Positions 1-6,915 of a stretch of 47,359 nt of DNA are shown here, one piece after another. The notes beneath the pieces were generated by a model. It had not been told where the DNA came from. It was given only the letters and a program-made list of their open reading frames with translations, and searched no databases. The DNA lies in NCBI GenBank assembly GCA_016235445.1, contig JACRLB010000033.1, forward strand, positions 1 through 47,359, given 5' to 3'. A program made the position numbers and the translations under genes. The DNA is from Chloroflexota bacterium (GTDB taxonomy: Bacteria; Chloroflexota; Anaerolineae; Anaerolineales; Villigracilaceae). How positions within the stretch are numbered: the stretch's first letter is position 1; each line of letters opens with the position of its first letter.

Positions 1-2
1 CA

Positions 3-131
3 AAAACCTTCTGTGCCATTCGCGGCTATATTTCCACTGCGCGTAAAAATGATCAACCTGTCTTGCATGTTTTACATGCCGCTTTTGACGGGCGTCCTTA
101 TATTCCTGCTTTTGTCTCTTTGAATGGCTGA
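3..131 (+). CDS. IS66-like transposase, C-terminal end only
   Basis: An open frame enters from the left edge and stops with TGA at 129-131. The 42 visible residues contain [17 protein letters not shown] and a hydrophobic tail, which resembles the C-terminus of IS66-family transposases (the RGYIST.RK segment). Only the last tens of residues are in the window, so the catalytic DDE residues cannot be seen and it is not known whether the gene is intact. Directly overlapping the stop is a sequence (126-139) that could be the element's terminal repeat. The family call rests on memory of the family's tail and is moderate. Confidence 0.55.
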   Translation, partial: KTFCAIRGYISTARKNDQPVLHVLHAAFDGRPYIPAFVSLNG

Positions 132-139
132 GTAGTTAC
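126..139. repeat. putative terminal repeat of the IS66-like element
   Basis: The 14 bases read GTAACTACTCAGCC on the minus strand and overlap the transposase stop codon. Nearly the same ends (GTAACTACCTCAG and GTAACTGCTCAG) bound an inverted-repeat element at 41869-42050. This suggests both are ends of one element family. No flanking duplication can be tested because the left end is outside the window. Confidence 0.35.
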
Positions 140-179
140 CTCATGCCTCTATTATGGCATATTTTCTGACTTTCATATT

Positions 180-308
180 TCAAAAATCAATAGGACGCGG
201 AAGTTTGCCAAAGTCTGTTTTGGCGCGTGTCAAATCCTGAACGAGGCTTCGCAGTGTCAAGTGATCCCGTTTCAATACGGCTTGGGCGAGTTGTTCGAGT
301 GTTTCCAT
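180..308 (-). CDS. small hypothetical protein (42 aa)
   Basis: An ATG at 308-306 opens a 42-codon frame (METLEQLAQAV... to IDF) ending with TGA at 182-180. It begins 9 bases after the stop of the decayed frame at 318-449, on the same strand, as if the two were once an operon. The product is charged and helical in look, with LRSLVQDLTRA in the middle. No family is recognised. It lies between an IS end and a gene remnant, so it may itself be a relic. Confidence 0.3.
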   Translation of the reverse strand: METLEQLAQAVLKRDHLTLRSLVQDLTRAKTDFGKLPRPIDF

Positions 309-317
309 AAATTTATT

Positions 318-449
318 TTACCCCACCATAATTTCAACCCCGCTCAATTTGACATCTGTCCCTGCCCGGAGTGGATTCTGTATTTCGGCGGGCGTGTCCA
401 TGTGCTTCATCAACGCGTGGATATTGCTTTCATCAAATCGATCCCCAAA
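318..449 (-). pseudogene. C-terminal remnant of an unrecognised gene, copy 1
   Basis: Reading the minus strand, a frame opened only by an upstream TGA (452-450) encodes about 43 residues ending QNPLRAGTDVKLSGVEIMVG and a TAA at 320-318. There is no plausible start. The last part is repeated at 1222-1314, where it again ends a frame. I read both as leftover 3' ends of the same gene family; the family itself is not recognised. Confidence 0.35.
334..380. repeat. 47-bp direct repeat, copy 1
   Basis: Positions 334-380 and 1238-1284 are identical except for one base (T/C at the 23rd position). The two copies lie in the same orientation and flank the ArsR/YCII-like pair. The repeat is the coding tail of the two gene remnants. 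Confidence 0.85.
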
Positions 450-453
450 TCAC

Positions 454-482
454 TTGACAAAATAGAACGCCTGTACTATAGT
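454..482 (+). promoter_or_regulatory. sigma70-type promoter of the ArsR-like gene
   Basis: TTGACA at 454-459, a 17-bp spacer and TATAGT at 477-482 match the vegetative consensus closely. Transcription would begin near 489, only about 14 bases before the ATG at 503, and there is no Shine-Dalgarno sequence, so the mRNA would be nearly leaderless. Confidence 0.75.
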
Positions 483-499
483 TAACTTATAAGTTAACT
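480..499. promoter_or_regulatory. 20-bp perfect palindrome, candidate operator
   Basis: AGTTAACTTATAAGTTAACT is a perfect palindrome that overlaps the -10 box and covers the expected transcription start. ArsR-family repressors bind such AT-rich inverted repeats over their own promoters. Autoregulation by the protein encoded 3 bases downstream is the simplest reading. Confidence 0.65.
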
Positions 500-502
500 A
501 TC

Positions 503-814
503 ATGACAACGACTCAGAACTCGCAAGACTTGGACAATGTTTTTGAAGCTCTTACCAATAAACACAGGAGAGAGATCGTATACCTTTTAAGTTTAAGCCT
601 GGAACCCTACTCGATAAATAAGCTGGCTTTTTTGAGGAATCTCTCTCTGCCTGCAATTCACAAACATATTGTCATACTTGAGAAAGGAGGCATGGTCACC
701 CGTAATAAAATCGGACAAACCAATTTTCTTACACTTAATCGAGAATCATTAAATGGTCTTCAAGATTGGCTTAATCGGATTAATACCGTTGGAAAAGTGA
801 TGAAGCTGCCATAG
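503..814 (+). CDS. ArsR-family winged-helix regulator
   Basis: The 103-residue product has the ArsR/HTH_20 layout. A first helix (DNVFEALTNKHRREIVYLL) leads to a helix-turn-helix around residues 36-60 (LSLPAIHKHIVILEKGG) and a beta-wing (MVTRNKIGQTNFLTLN). No cysteine cluster for metal binding is present, so it resembles the non-metal ArsR members that sit beside small dimeric alpha-beta barrel or SRPBCC genes. It starts 3 bases after a palindrome on its own promoter. The next gene, a YCII-like protein, follows after 52 bases and probably shares the transcript. ArsR plus YCII/activator pairs are common; the effector is unknown. Confidence 0.8.
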   Translation: MTTTQNSQDLDNVFEALTNKHRREIVYLLSLSLEPYSINKLAFLRNLSLPAIHKHIVILEKGGMVTRNKIGQTNFLTLNRESLNGLQDWLNRINTVGKVMKLP

Positions 815-866
815 AAAAACCTGCTCGATTGTTGAGTAGTGAATTAATCAAAAACAAGGAGAAAAA

Positions 867-1157
867 ATGAAAAAATTTGTAATCTTTCACTACGGATTTG
901 AAATGCCCACACCTGAAATTATGGGAGCTTGGAGCAAGTGGTTCGAATCGATTGGCGAGAAGATCGTTGACCCTGGCAGTCCGCTGGGAAATGGCAGAGA
1001 AATCTCCCGTTCAGGCACAAAAGAATTATCCATGGGGCTGGATTCCCTGACAGGTTATACGGTCATTAATGCGGAAAGCATGGAAGAAGCGGAAAAAATT
1101 GCAAAAAGCTGTCCGATGATCACAAGTATTCAGGTGTATGAAGCAATGTCGATGTAA
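867..1157 (+). CDS. YCII-related small protein
   Basis: The 96-residue product has the features of YCII-related (YciI-like) ferredoxin-fold proteins: an N-terminal strand (MKKFVIFHYGFEMP), a helix (MGAWSKWFESIGEKI), then DPGSPLGNGR, and a C-terminal ESMEEAEKIAKSCPM helix plus strand. AAGGAG stands 5 bases before the ATG. It follows the ArsR-like gene on the same strand and is closed by a strong terminator at 1169. Close relatives are annotated only as YCII-related; an enzymatic role is not established. Confidence 0.7.
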   Translation: MKKFVIFHYGFEMPTPEIMGAWSKWFESIGEKIVDPGSPLGNGREISRSGTKELSMGLDSLTGYTVINAESMEEAEKIAKSCPMITSIQVYEAMSM

Positions 1158-1168
1158 AGATGTTTGAC

Positions 1169-1212
1169 AAGAAGAGGCCGCCCCATCCTGATGGCGGCCT
1201 CTTCTTTATTTA
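1169..1212 (+). terminator. intrinsic terminator after the ArsR/YCII pair
   Basis: A perfect 14-bp stem (1169-1182 with 1193-1206, AAGAAGAGGCCGCC) and a 10-base loop are followed by an AT-rich run. It ends the 503-1157 transcript. Confidence 0.85.
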
Positions 1213-1221
1213 TAAGTTGGA

Positions 1222-1314
1222 CTATTTTGTGATTGCCTCAACCCCGCTCAATTTGACATCCGTCCCTGCCCGGAGTGGATTCTGATTTTCAGGGACCGTG
1301 CGTGTGCCGCAACC
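1222..1314 (-). pseudogene. C-terminal remnant of an unrecognised gene, copy 2
   Basis: On the minus strand the segment reads ...TVPENQNPLRAGTDVKLSG and stops at TAG (1224-1222). Its last 20 residues nearly repeat the remnant at 318-449. No start codon context is visible upstream. Confidence 0.3.
1238..1284. repeat. 47-bp direct repeat, copy 2
   Basis: Second copy of the repeat at 334-380, one mismatch, same orientation. Confidence 0.85.
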
Positions 1315-1387
1315 TGCTCATGGCAGGTCACGTGGATGGATTATACTTTTGGATAATTATCCATCCCCCATAAAAAAGGAAACCCGC

Positions 1388-1891
1388 ATGTCAACCCGAT
1401 ATAAAATCCGCCAAAATCTGATCTCCATCGGAGATGATTTCTGGATCGAAAATGAAGAAGGTAAAAAAGTTTTCAAAGTGGACGGCAAGGTACTGCGCAT
1501 CCGCAAGACGCTGGTCTTTGAAGATATAAACGGCAGGAAGCTGGCTCAAATTCAAGAACGTCTGCTGACGATCAAAGATACGATGGTTGTCGAAGATGCC
1601 GAAGGCAAAGATATTGCCACGATCAAAAAGGCGCTCATCGCCCCTCTGCGTGACAAATGGAACGTGAAGGTCAAGAACGGGGCAGACCTTGTTGTGCAGG
1701 GCAATATCCTTGATCATGAATATGCGATCAGGGAAGGGCGTAACAAAGTCGCCGAGATATCCAGGAAATGGTTTCGCCTGACGGATACCTACGGCGTGGA
1801 GATCGACCCTGGCCAGAACGACATTCTCATTCTGGCCATTGCTGTTGCTGTGGATATGATGACGCACGACGATAATAAAAAGAGTAAATGA
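1388..1891 (+). CDS. LURP-one-related (Tubby C-like) protein
   Basis: The 167-residue product starts MSTRYKIRQNLISIGDD and consists of repeating beta-hairpins (FWIENEEGKKVFKVDGK, MVVEDAEGKDIATIKKA, DHEYAIREGRNKVAEISRK). This is the pattern of the LURP-one-related (LOR, DUF567) family, which adopts the Tubby C-terminal barrel. The C-terminus has the typical hydrophobic helix DILILAIAVAVDMM. AAAAAAGGA lies 7 bases before this ATG; an in-frame start 90 bases upstream has no ribosome site and was not used. The next gene overlaps its stop by the ATGA motif. Biological role in bacteria is unclear; some relatives bind membrane lipids. Confidence 0.8.
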   Translation: MSTRYKIRQNLISIGDDFWIENEEGKKVFKVDGKVLRIRKTLVFEDINGRKLAQIQERLLTIKDTMVVEDAEGKDIATIKKALIAPLRDKWNVKVKNGADLVVQGNILDHEYAIREGRNKVAEISRKWFRLTDTYGVEIDPGQNDILILAIAVAVDMMTHDDNKKSK

Positions 1892-2277
1892 AAAAAACAA
1901 TTCTGAAATTATTGTCCTGTGGTTTTCTTGTCATATTCTCCGTGATTTTGCTTGGCGCCACTTTCGTTTGGAAAAGGGTGTGGCGCTCGGTGGGTTTGAG
2001 GGCGGGGGAGACCTGCCTCTATTCCCTTCAACCTGTCAGCAAAGGGACTTTTTGGAATCGCGGCGAATGGCATCATTATGTTGATTTTGCAATTGATATC
2101 GGCAACCCCAGGGAGTATCGCTGGCGGCTTACCCGCGCGCCACTGCCATCCTCGATCTTGCGCCTAAATGCGGAGGAAGATACCCTTCGGGTAACTTATC
2201 GCTGGCCTTCAAATTGGGCTGACCCGTTTTCCATGGATCGCTGGGAAGTTTGTTTTCTTGATTCGCAAGAAGAATAA
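1888..2277 (+). CDS. small membrane-anchored hypothetical protein
   Basis: The ATG at 1888 overlaps the stop of the LURP-one-like gene (ATGA), so the two are translationally coupled. The 129-residue product has one N-terminal membrane helix (residues 7-29, LLSCGFLVIFSVILLGATF) that could be a signal anchor. After it comes a beta-rich extracellular part with several Trp residues (WNRGEWHHYVDF, YRWRLT, WPSNWADPF). No family is recognised. Coupling to a LOR protein suggests the two work together at the membrane. Confidence 0.6.
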   Translation: MKKTILKLLSCGFLVIFSVILLGATFVWKRVWRSVGLRAGETCLYSLQPVSKGTFWNRGEWHHYVDFAIDIGNPREYRWRLTRAPLPSSILRLNAEEDTLRVTYRWPSNWADPFSMDRWEVCFLDSQEE

Positions 2278-2353
2278 AAAAAGGTTCATTGGGTATCGCC
2301 GTGATCAACCAGTACATCTTTCAGCGTATCACGGCAAACCTCAGAGAGCCAAA

Positions 2354-2433
2354 AAATGTGGCGCAAGTCTCTGACTTGCGAGGCAGGTCAGAGACTTGCG
2401 CCACGCGGAGCGCCGAAAAAATATTCCACACCC
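2354..2433. mobile_element. MITE-like palindromic element, family A copy 1
   Basis: This 80-bp non-coding element is flanked by a perfect 9-bp direct repeat, AGAGCCAAA (2345-2353 and 2434-2442). Its core is an 18-bp perfect inverted repeat, GTGGCGCAAGTCTCTGAC (2358-2375 with 2387-2404), followed by a tail with AAAAAATATTCCACAC. The same core and tail recur at 20813-20916, also between 9-bp direct repeats. This is good evidence for a short element mobilised in trans. Confidence 0.75.
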
Positions 2434-2578
2434 AGAGCCAAAGAATTTATCTGTATTTTCTGCGTTCAAAAGAAGGTAGTGGGTCGAAATAAATGTTGGC
2501 AACCGTAGCGTGAGATATTATCTCGCGCTACTTCATTTACGCAATGCCACTATCCAAAAAGAAATCTATAAGGTAATC

Positions 2579-2613
2579 AAAAGCGCCTCTGGAATTTTCC
2601 AGAGGCGCTTTTT
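2579..2613 (-). terminator. terminator of the propeller gene
   Basis: A 16-bp perfect stem (AAAAGCGCCTCTGGAA, 2579-2594 with 2597-2612) with A and T tracts on both sides works on either strand. It lies 8 bases past the stop of the minus-strand propeller gene. Confidence 0.8.
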
Positions 2614-2620
2614 AAGTTAC

Positions 2621-5600
2621 TTACGGAACAGTGTACTCGATGATCAGCATCGGTCGGTAGCCGGCGGTGGCGTAGTTGCCGCTGAAGAACTTCATATAAT
2701 CTGCGCCGTTGTCATTGTTATCGTCGGTGGCGAAGCGCAGGCGGAACTGGGTGGTGCCAGTCTTGTTGACGTAGGCCCGCCCGGCGGCATTCATCAAAGC
2801 GCTGTACCAGTTGCTGGCGGGCGTCACGCTGAATGTGGCCGCGGAGGTTTTGCCTGCCGCCGCTTGAAAATCGTTGGCATACAAGCCGGCATCTGCCCCA
2901 AAGAACGGCTTGCGCATGTCCACCCTCAAACCGCCGAGGATGGTGAATGGATCGCTTCCCACCAGCCCCTGTTTTCGGATCTTGAGCGTCACTTTGGCAA
3001 TCACGGCATTGTCTGGCAATGTGGCTGTATTGAACTGCAAGATCGCGCGATACTGTTTGTCTGCGGCATCATCGCCGAGGTTGAAGGTGGTGGCTGTGCT
3101 GTTCACCGCGCCGCCCGCATTGCTGTTTTCGGCAGATTCGAGAATCCAGCCGTCGTTGGCGGCAGTCGAGCGGAAGGAGGCGATCTGGTTCTTGCTCACG
3201 GTGTAAACCTCGCCGCTGGTGAAGCCGGCGCTGAACGGGTTGCTGTTCGCATCCACGATGCCAGTGCCGCTGGAATTTACATCCAGGCGGATGGTGCCGT
3301 TGCCAGTGCCAGTGTTGACACTCACAGTGTAGCTACTGCCTGAGCCGCTGAATCCGCTAACGGCGGAGCCTGATACGCCTGTCGTCGTAGGGATGAAGTC
3401 GCTTCCGTCCACCCCGGTCACTGCTTCTGAAAAACTGACGGTGAAGTTCACGCTGGTAGCGGAGGTGGGGTTGGCGGAGGCGCGGGTGATGGAGGTCACG
3501 GTGGGCGGGGTGGTGTCGTCGCTGACGAGGGTCCACACGCTGAAATCTGTAATGTTGTTTTTGGTGACGCAATGGTTGACGAGGTCGCGGCTGTCGAAGC
3601 CCATGGCTGTCCATGTGCCGCCCGCGTAGCGGTATAGCGCGAGGTTCGCTTCATCCACACCTGCGGGGATGTCTGCCAGCGAATAGCATAAGGTCAGGCT
3701 GACGTTCAACCCGCTGTTGACGGCGGCATCAATATCAATCCAGAAGGAGAGTTGATCGGGGACAGGGGTAACGCCAGCGGGGGGGGTGTTGGTGCGGGTT
3801 ACAGTAACCAGCCCTGGGGCATTTCCGCCTGCCGCGTCTGTGATCGTGATTCCTTCGGGGCCGAAGGTTTGGGTTCCGCCATCGCTGATGGTTGCGCTGG
3901 AAGGGAATGTGGCAAATGACAACCCGCCTATTGTTGCGGCGTAGACGGTAGAGCCGCTGGCGTAGATGTCGTTGATGCCGCTGGTTGCCATTCCGTCCCC
4001 GGTCTTGTTGACAAAGGTTGTGCCGCCATCGGTGGAGATGGACACGCCGCTAAATGTTGCGGCATACACGGTGGAGCCGCTGGCATAGACGCCGCCCACA
4101 TAATTGGATCCCAGCCCGTTTGCGGTGGTCTTGTTGGTGAAGGTTGCGCCGCCATCGGTGGAGATGGACAAGCCGCCATCCGTTGCGGCATACACCTTGG
4201 AGCCGCTGACAAAGATATCGGTTACGTTGTTGCTTCCCAACCCGTTCGCGGTGGTTCTGTTGGTAAACGTCGAGCCGCCATTGGTCGAGATGGACAGTCC
4301 GCTCAGTGTGGCCGCGTACACCGTGGAGCCGCTGGCATAGACATCGACTGTAAGATTGTTTCCCAGCCCGTTTGCGGTGGTTTTATTGGTAAAGGTCGAG
4401 CCGCCATTGGTCGAGATGGACAAGCCGCCAGTTGTCGCGGCATATACGGTGGAACCGCTGGCATATACGCCGTATACAGAGTTGCTTCCCAACCCGTCTG
4501 CGGTGGTTTTGTTGGTGAAGGTTGAGCCGCCATCGGTGGAGGTGGACAAGCCGCCATTTGTCGCGGCATAGACCGTCGAGCCGACAACATAAACGCTCCC
4601 CACAGTGTTGTTTCCCAGCCCATTGGCGGTGGTTTTGTTGGTGAAGCTTGAACCGCCATTGGTCGAGATGGACAAGCCGCCAGTTGTCCCTGCATACACA
4701 TTGGAAGCGCTGACATAGGCGTCAAATACATAGTTGCTTCCCAGTCCATTGGCAGTGGTCTTGTGGTACCAGGTACCCACGGTCACTGTGACTGTATAGT
4801 TCTGGGTTGAAGCGTCTTCTGCCGTGACTGTATAGATTACCGGGTTGGTGAAATCTTGCGCCACGCCGCTGTTGGGGCTGACAGATGCCCCGGTATGGGA
4901 GATCGTTGGAACCAGCGTAGTGACATCCGTTCCGTTGGGAACAAGAATTGCAATGTCTGTTCCAGAAATATCACCATACACTGCGGGGCTGGCGAAATCG
5001 AAAGCGGTAATATCCTTTTCGACGCTAAGTGGCGCCACTGTGACCGTGACTATATAATTCTGGGTTGAGCCGTTGACGGCTGTAACGGTATAGGTAACGG
5101 GGGCGGTGAAATCGTTCGGCGTTGTCCCGCTGACTTGGTTTGTTGCGCCAACTTTTACCGAAAAACCGTTCGTTCCAAAGACTGCCACGAGAGCGGTAAC
5201 ATCTGTTCCAAATGGGACAGTGACCGCAACATTCGTTCCAGAGAAGACACCGGTTGCTGAAGGGCTTGAAAAACCAAACCAGGTAAGGTCTTTTGTGGAA
5301 ATATCGCCGCCGAATGACAATCCATCCTTTGTGGCGGCGAAGATGGTTGTGCTATTGACAAAAACGCCGTACGTACGGTTGTCTCGAAATCCATTCGCCG
5401 TGTTGTAGTTGGTGAAGGTCGCGCCGCCATCGGTGGAAATGGATAAACCGCCGCTCATTCCGGCGTAACCGCTATTTGTAGCGGCGTATATACTCGAGCC
5501 GCTGGCATAAACATCACTCACGACTATGCCTCCCAGCCCGTTTGCGGTAGTCCGGTTGGTGAAGGTCGCGCCGCCATCGGTGGAAATGGATAAACCGCTA

Positions 5601-6340
5601 GTCGTTGCAACGTATATATTTAAGCCGCTGGCATAAACGCCGTATAACCCGCTCCCTCCGCTGATGCCCAGGGTTCCGGCGGTCTTGTTAGTGAAGGTGT
5701 TTCCGCCATCGGTCGAGATGGACAAACAACTGGTAGCCATTGCGACGTAAATCGTGCCTCCGCTAACGAAGACATCCGTCACGTTGTTGCTGCAGAGTCC
5801 GTTTGCTGTCGTCTTGTTAGTGAAGGTATTTCCGCCATCGGTCGAGATGGACAAGCCGCCACCTCCGCCGCCAATGGAGGCGGTGGAGCCATCTGTCGCG
5901 GCATATACATTCGAGCCGCTGACAAAAACGCCATTTACCACGTTGGATCCCAGCCCATTCGCGGTAGTTTTGTTGGTGAAGGTATTTCCGCCATCAGTCG
6001 AGATGGACAAGCCGCCCCATGTTCCCGCATAGACATTGGCGCCGCTGACGTAAACACTATACACAGTGTTATCTCCCAGCCCCTCACCCATCGTTCTGTT
6101 GGAAAAAGGTATGCTGTTGATATTTGGCGATATGGACAAACCGTTTATGGTCGCGGCGTAAACGGTTGTGCCATCCACAAAGACGTCAAACACCCACGGG
6201 TCTCCCAGCCCAAATTCGGCGCCTCTGGTAAACCAATCCAGTGCGTGGGCAGGCCTGACCCCTGCACCGCCAAAGATCATTGCCAGAAGCGTTAAGAGTG
6301 TAAAAATATTGAGTGCAAATTTGGAACGTGATTTATTCAT
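2621..6340 (-). CDS. secreted double beta-propeller / Ig-like / CBM96-like protein
   Basis: The 1239-residue product begins with a signal peptide (FALNIFTLLTLLAMIFGG, cleavage near AHA). It carries seven propeller repeats of the form VYASGSTVYAAT..GLSISTDGG, then two Ig/cadherin-like DUF5018-type units (FGTDVTALV..., NGTDVTTLVP...). Seven more propeller repeats follow, then a PGI-like strand region, a TPPTVTSITRASANPTSAT Ig-like domain, and a C-terminal jelly-roll like DNRLRE/CBM96 domains (AILQFNTATLPDNAVIAKVT). The start was set at the ATG with AAGGAG 8 bases upstream; an ATG 18 bases earlier lacks a site. An inverted-repeat element ends 28 bases before the start region. It probably acts at the cell surface in adhesion or binding; no catalytic motif is seen. 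Confidence 0.75.
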   Translation of the reverse strand: MNKSRSKFALNIFTLLTLLAMIFGGAGVRPAHALDWFTRGAEFGLGDPWVFDVFVDGTTVYAATINGLSISPNINSIPFSNRTMGEGLGDNTVYSVYVSGANVYAGTWGGLSISTDGGNTFTNKTTANGLGSNVVNGVFVSGSNVYAATDGSTASIGGGGGGLSISTDGGNTFTNKTTANGLCSNNVTDVFVSGGTIYVAMATSCLSISTDGGNTFTNKTAGTLGISGGSGLYGVYASGLNIYVATTSGLSISTDGGATFTNRTTANGLGGIVVSDVYASGSSIYAATNSGYAGMSGGLSISTDGGATFTNYNTANGFRDNRTYGVFVNSTTIFAATKDGLSFGGDISTKDLTWFGFSSPSATGVFSGTNVAVTVPFGTDVTALVAVFGTNGFSVKVGATNQVSGTTPNDFTAPVTYTVTAVNGSTQNYIVTVTVAPLSVEKDITAFDFASPAVYGDISGTDIAILVPNGTDVTTLVPTISHTGASVSPNSGVAQDFTNPVIYTVTAEDASTQNYTVTVTVGTWYHKTTANGLGSNYVFDAYVSASNVYAGTTGGLSISTNGGSSFTNKTTANGLGNNTVGSVYVVGSTVYAATNGGLSTSTDGGSTFTNKTTADGLGSNSVYGVYASGSTVYAATTGGLSISTNGGSTFTNKTTANGLGNNLTVDVYASGSTVYAATLSGLSISTNGGSTFTNRTTANGLGSNNVTDIFVSGSKVYAATDGGLSISTDGGATFTNKTTANGLGSNYVGGVYASGSTVYAATFSGVSISTDGGTTFVNKTGDGMATSGINDIYASGSTVYAATIGGLSFATFPSSATISDGGTQTFGPEGITITDAAGGNAPGLVTVTRTNTPPAGVTPVPDQLSFWIDIDAAVNSGLNVSLTLCYSLADIPAGVDEANLALYRYAGGTWTAMGFDSRDLVNHCVTKNNITDFSVWTLVSDDTTPPTVTSITRASANPTSATSVNFTVSFSEAVTGVDGSDFIPTTTGVSGSAVSGFSGSGSSYTVSVNTGTGNGTIRLDVNSSGTGIVDANSNPFSAGFTSGEVYTVSKNQIASFRSTAANDGWILESAENSNAGGAVNSTATTFNLGDDAADKQYRAILQFNTATLPDNAVIAKVTLKIRKQGLVGSDPFTILGGLRVDMRKPFFGADAGLYANDFQAAAGKTSAATFSVTPASNWYSALMNAAGRAYVNKTGTTQFRLRFATDDNNDNGADYMKFFSGNYATAGYRPMLIIEYTVP

Positions 6341-6368
6341 TGCATTTTCTCCTTGCATAATTTGAATA

Positions 6369-6479
6369 GGGCGTGTTTCATTTCAGTTGAATCAACCGTC
6401 CCGAAGGTTTGAAAAACGGTTAAAGTCTTCGAGAAAACCTTCGGGACGTTCCATCCTTCAACTCATTTGAAACACACCC
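6369..6479. mobile_element. MITE-like element, family B
   Basis: This 111-bp element has ends GGGCGTGTTTCA and GGGTGTGTTTCA (minus strand) and an imperfect inverted repeat of about 40 bases reaching to an inner GTCCCGAAGGTTT arm. It is flanked by a perfect 9-bp direct repeat, ATTTGAATA (6360-6368, 6480-6488). It has no coding capacity. It sits in the promoter region of the propeller gene, 28 bases from its start codon. Confidence 0.8.
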
Positions 6480-6493
6480 ATTTGAATAAGTAC

Positions 6494-6823
6494 TTAAATT
6501 GCGTTTTTCAACGCATCCAGCACGCCCTGCGTGGAATTCAATGGACGGGTTCGCCCCGTCAACACGGTCAGCGTGTTTGCAATGGCATCCACACCGATCA
6601 GAACGACTCCGGGCAGGCCGCACAAAATGGGCAGGGCAATCGAAGTGGCTGAGTCACAAAGATCGGCGACGATAAAATCCGCATAGCCGATATCATGAAT
6701 TTCCCCGCCTGCTATCTGTGCCACTTCCCAACTCTCGATCTTTTGTAATTTGGATGTCAAAGTTTCCATCAATATGGAATTGCCGTAGAGCAGGATTGTG
6801 AGGGTTGGTTTCGCGTTGCTCAT
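6494..6823 (-). CDS. hypothetical protein, receiver-like alpha/beta fold
   Basis: From the ATG at 6823 the product has 109 residues and begins MSNAKPTLTILLYGNSILM. Alternating strands and helices (TILLYGN, ADFIVADLCDSATS, GVVLIGV) look like a small Rossmann or receiver-type domain. No family is recognised and the aspartate pocket of a true receiver is not evident. A TTG start further upstream would overlap the AIM24 stop but would run through the hairpin at 6841-6881, so the ATG is preferred, although its ribosome site is weak. It follows the AIM24 gene on the same strand. Confidence 0.5.
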   Translation of the reverse strand: MSNAKPTLTILLYGNSILMETLTSKLQKIESWEVAQIAGGEIHDIGYADFIVADLCDSATSIALPILCGLPGVVLIGVDAIANTLTVLTGRTRPLNSTQGVLDALKNAI

Positions 6824-6840
6824 GGAAATTTTTTCTGTAT

Positions 6841-6881
6841 CCCCAGGATTTTCGTGTTCATGTAATTTGAAAATCCTGGGG
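6841..6881 (-). terminator. hairpin after the AIM24 gene
   Basis: A perfect 13-bp stem, CCCCAGGATTTTC (6841-6853) with its complement at 6869-6881, with a 15-base loop lies between the AIM24 gene and the next gene. It may terminate or protect the AIM24 transcript. There is no clear U tract. Confidence 0.5.
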
Positions 6882-6915
6882 TTGAAAGAGCGAACATTTG
6901 AGAAAGACAAACGGA

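Larger units (their letters stand above)
2278..2620. other. intergenic region with MITE and hairpins
   Basis: The 343 bases between the small membrane protein and the propeller gene hold the family A element (2345-2442), a hairpin at 2505-2531 (GTAGCGTGAGAT, ATT loop, ATCTCGCGCTAC) and the terminator at 2579-2612. Spurious reading frames here arise from the palindromes. No gene is seen. Confidence 0.7.

Noticed and set aside
261-485. Plus-strand 74-codon frame before the ArsR gene
   Set aside because: It runs over the 47-bp repeat and the promoter, has no ribosome site, and lies antisense to the gene remnants.
2289-2492. Plus-strand frame of 67 codons
   Set aside because: It is created by the palindromic family A element and its flanks; no ribosome site or protein-like composition.
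2510-3343. Plus-strand frame of 277 codons inside the propeller gene
   Set aside because: Antisense shadow of the repeat-rich minus-strand gene, which has signal peptide, domains and ribosome site.
6841-6881. Hairpin tested as a further transposon-like element
   Set aside because: No direct repeat flanks it; position after a gene fits a terminator or processing hairpin.
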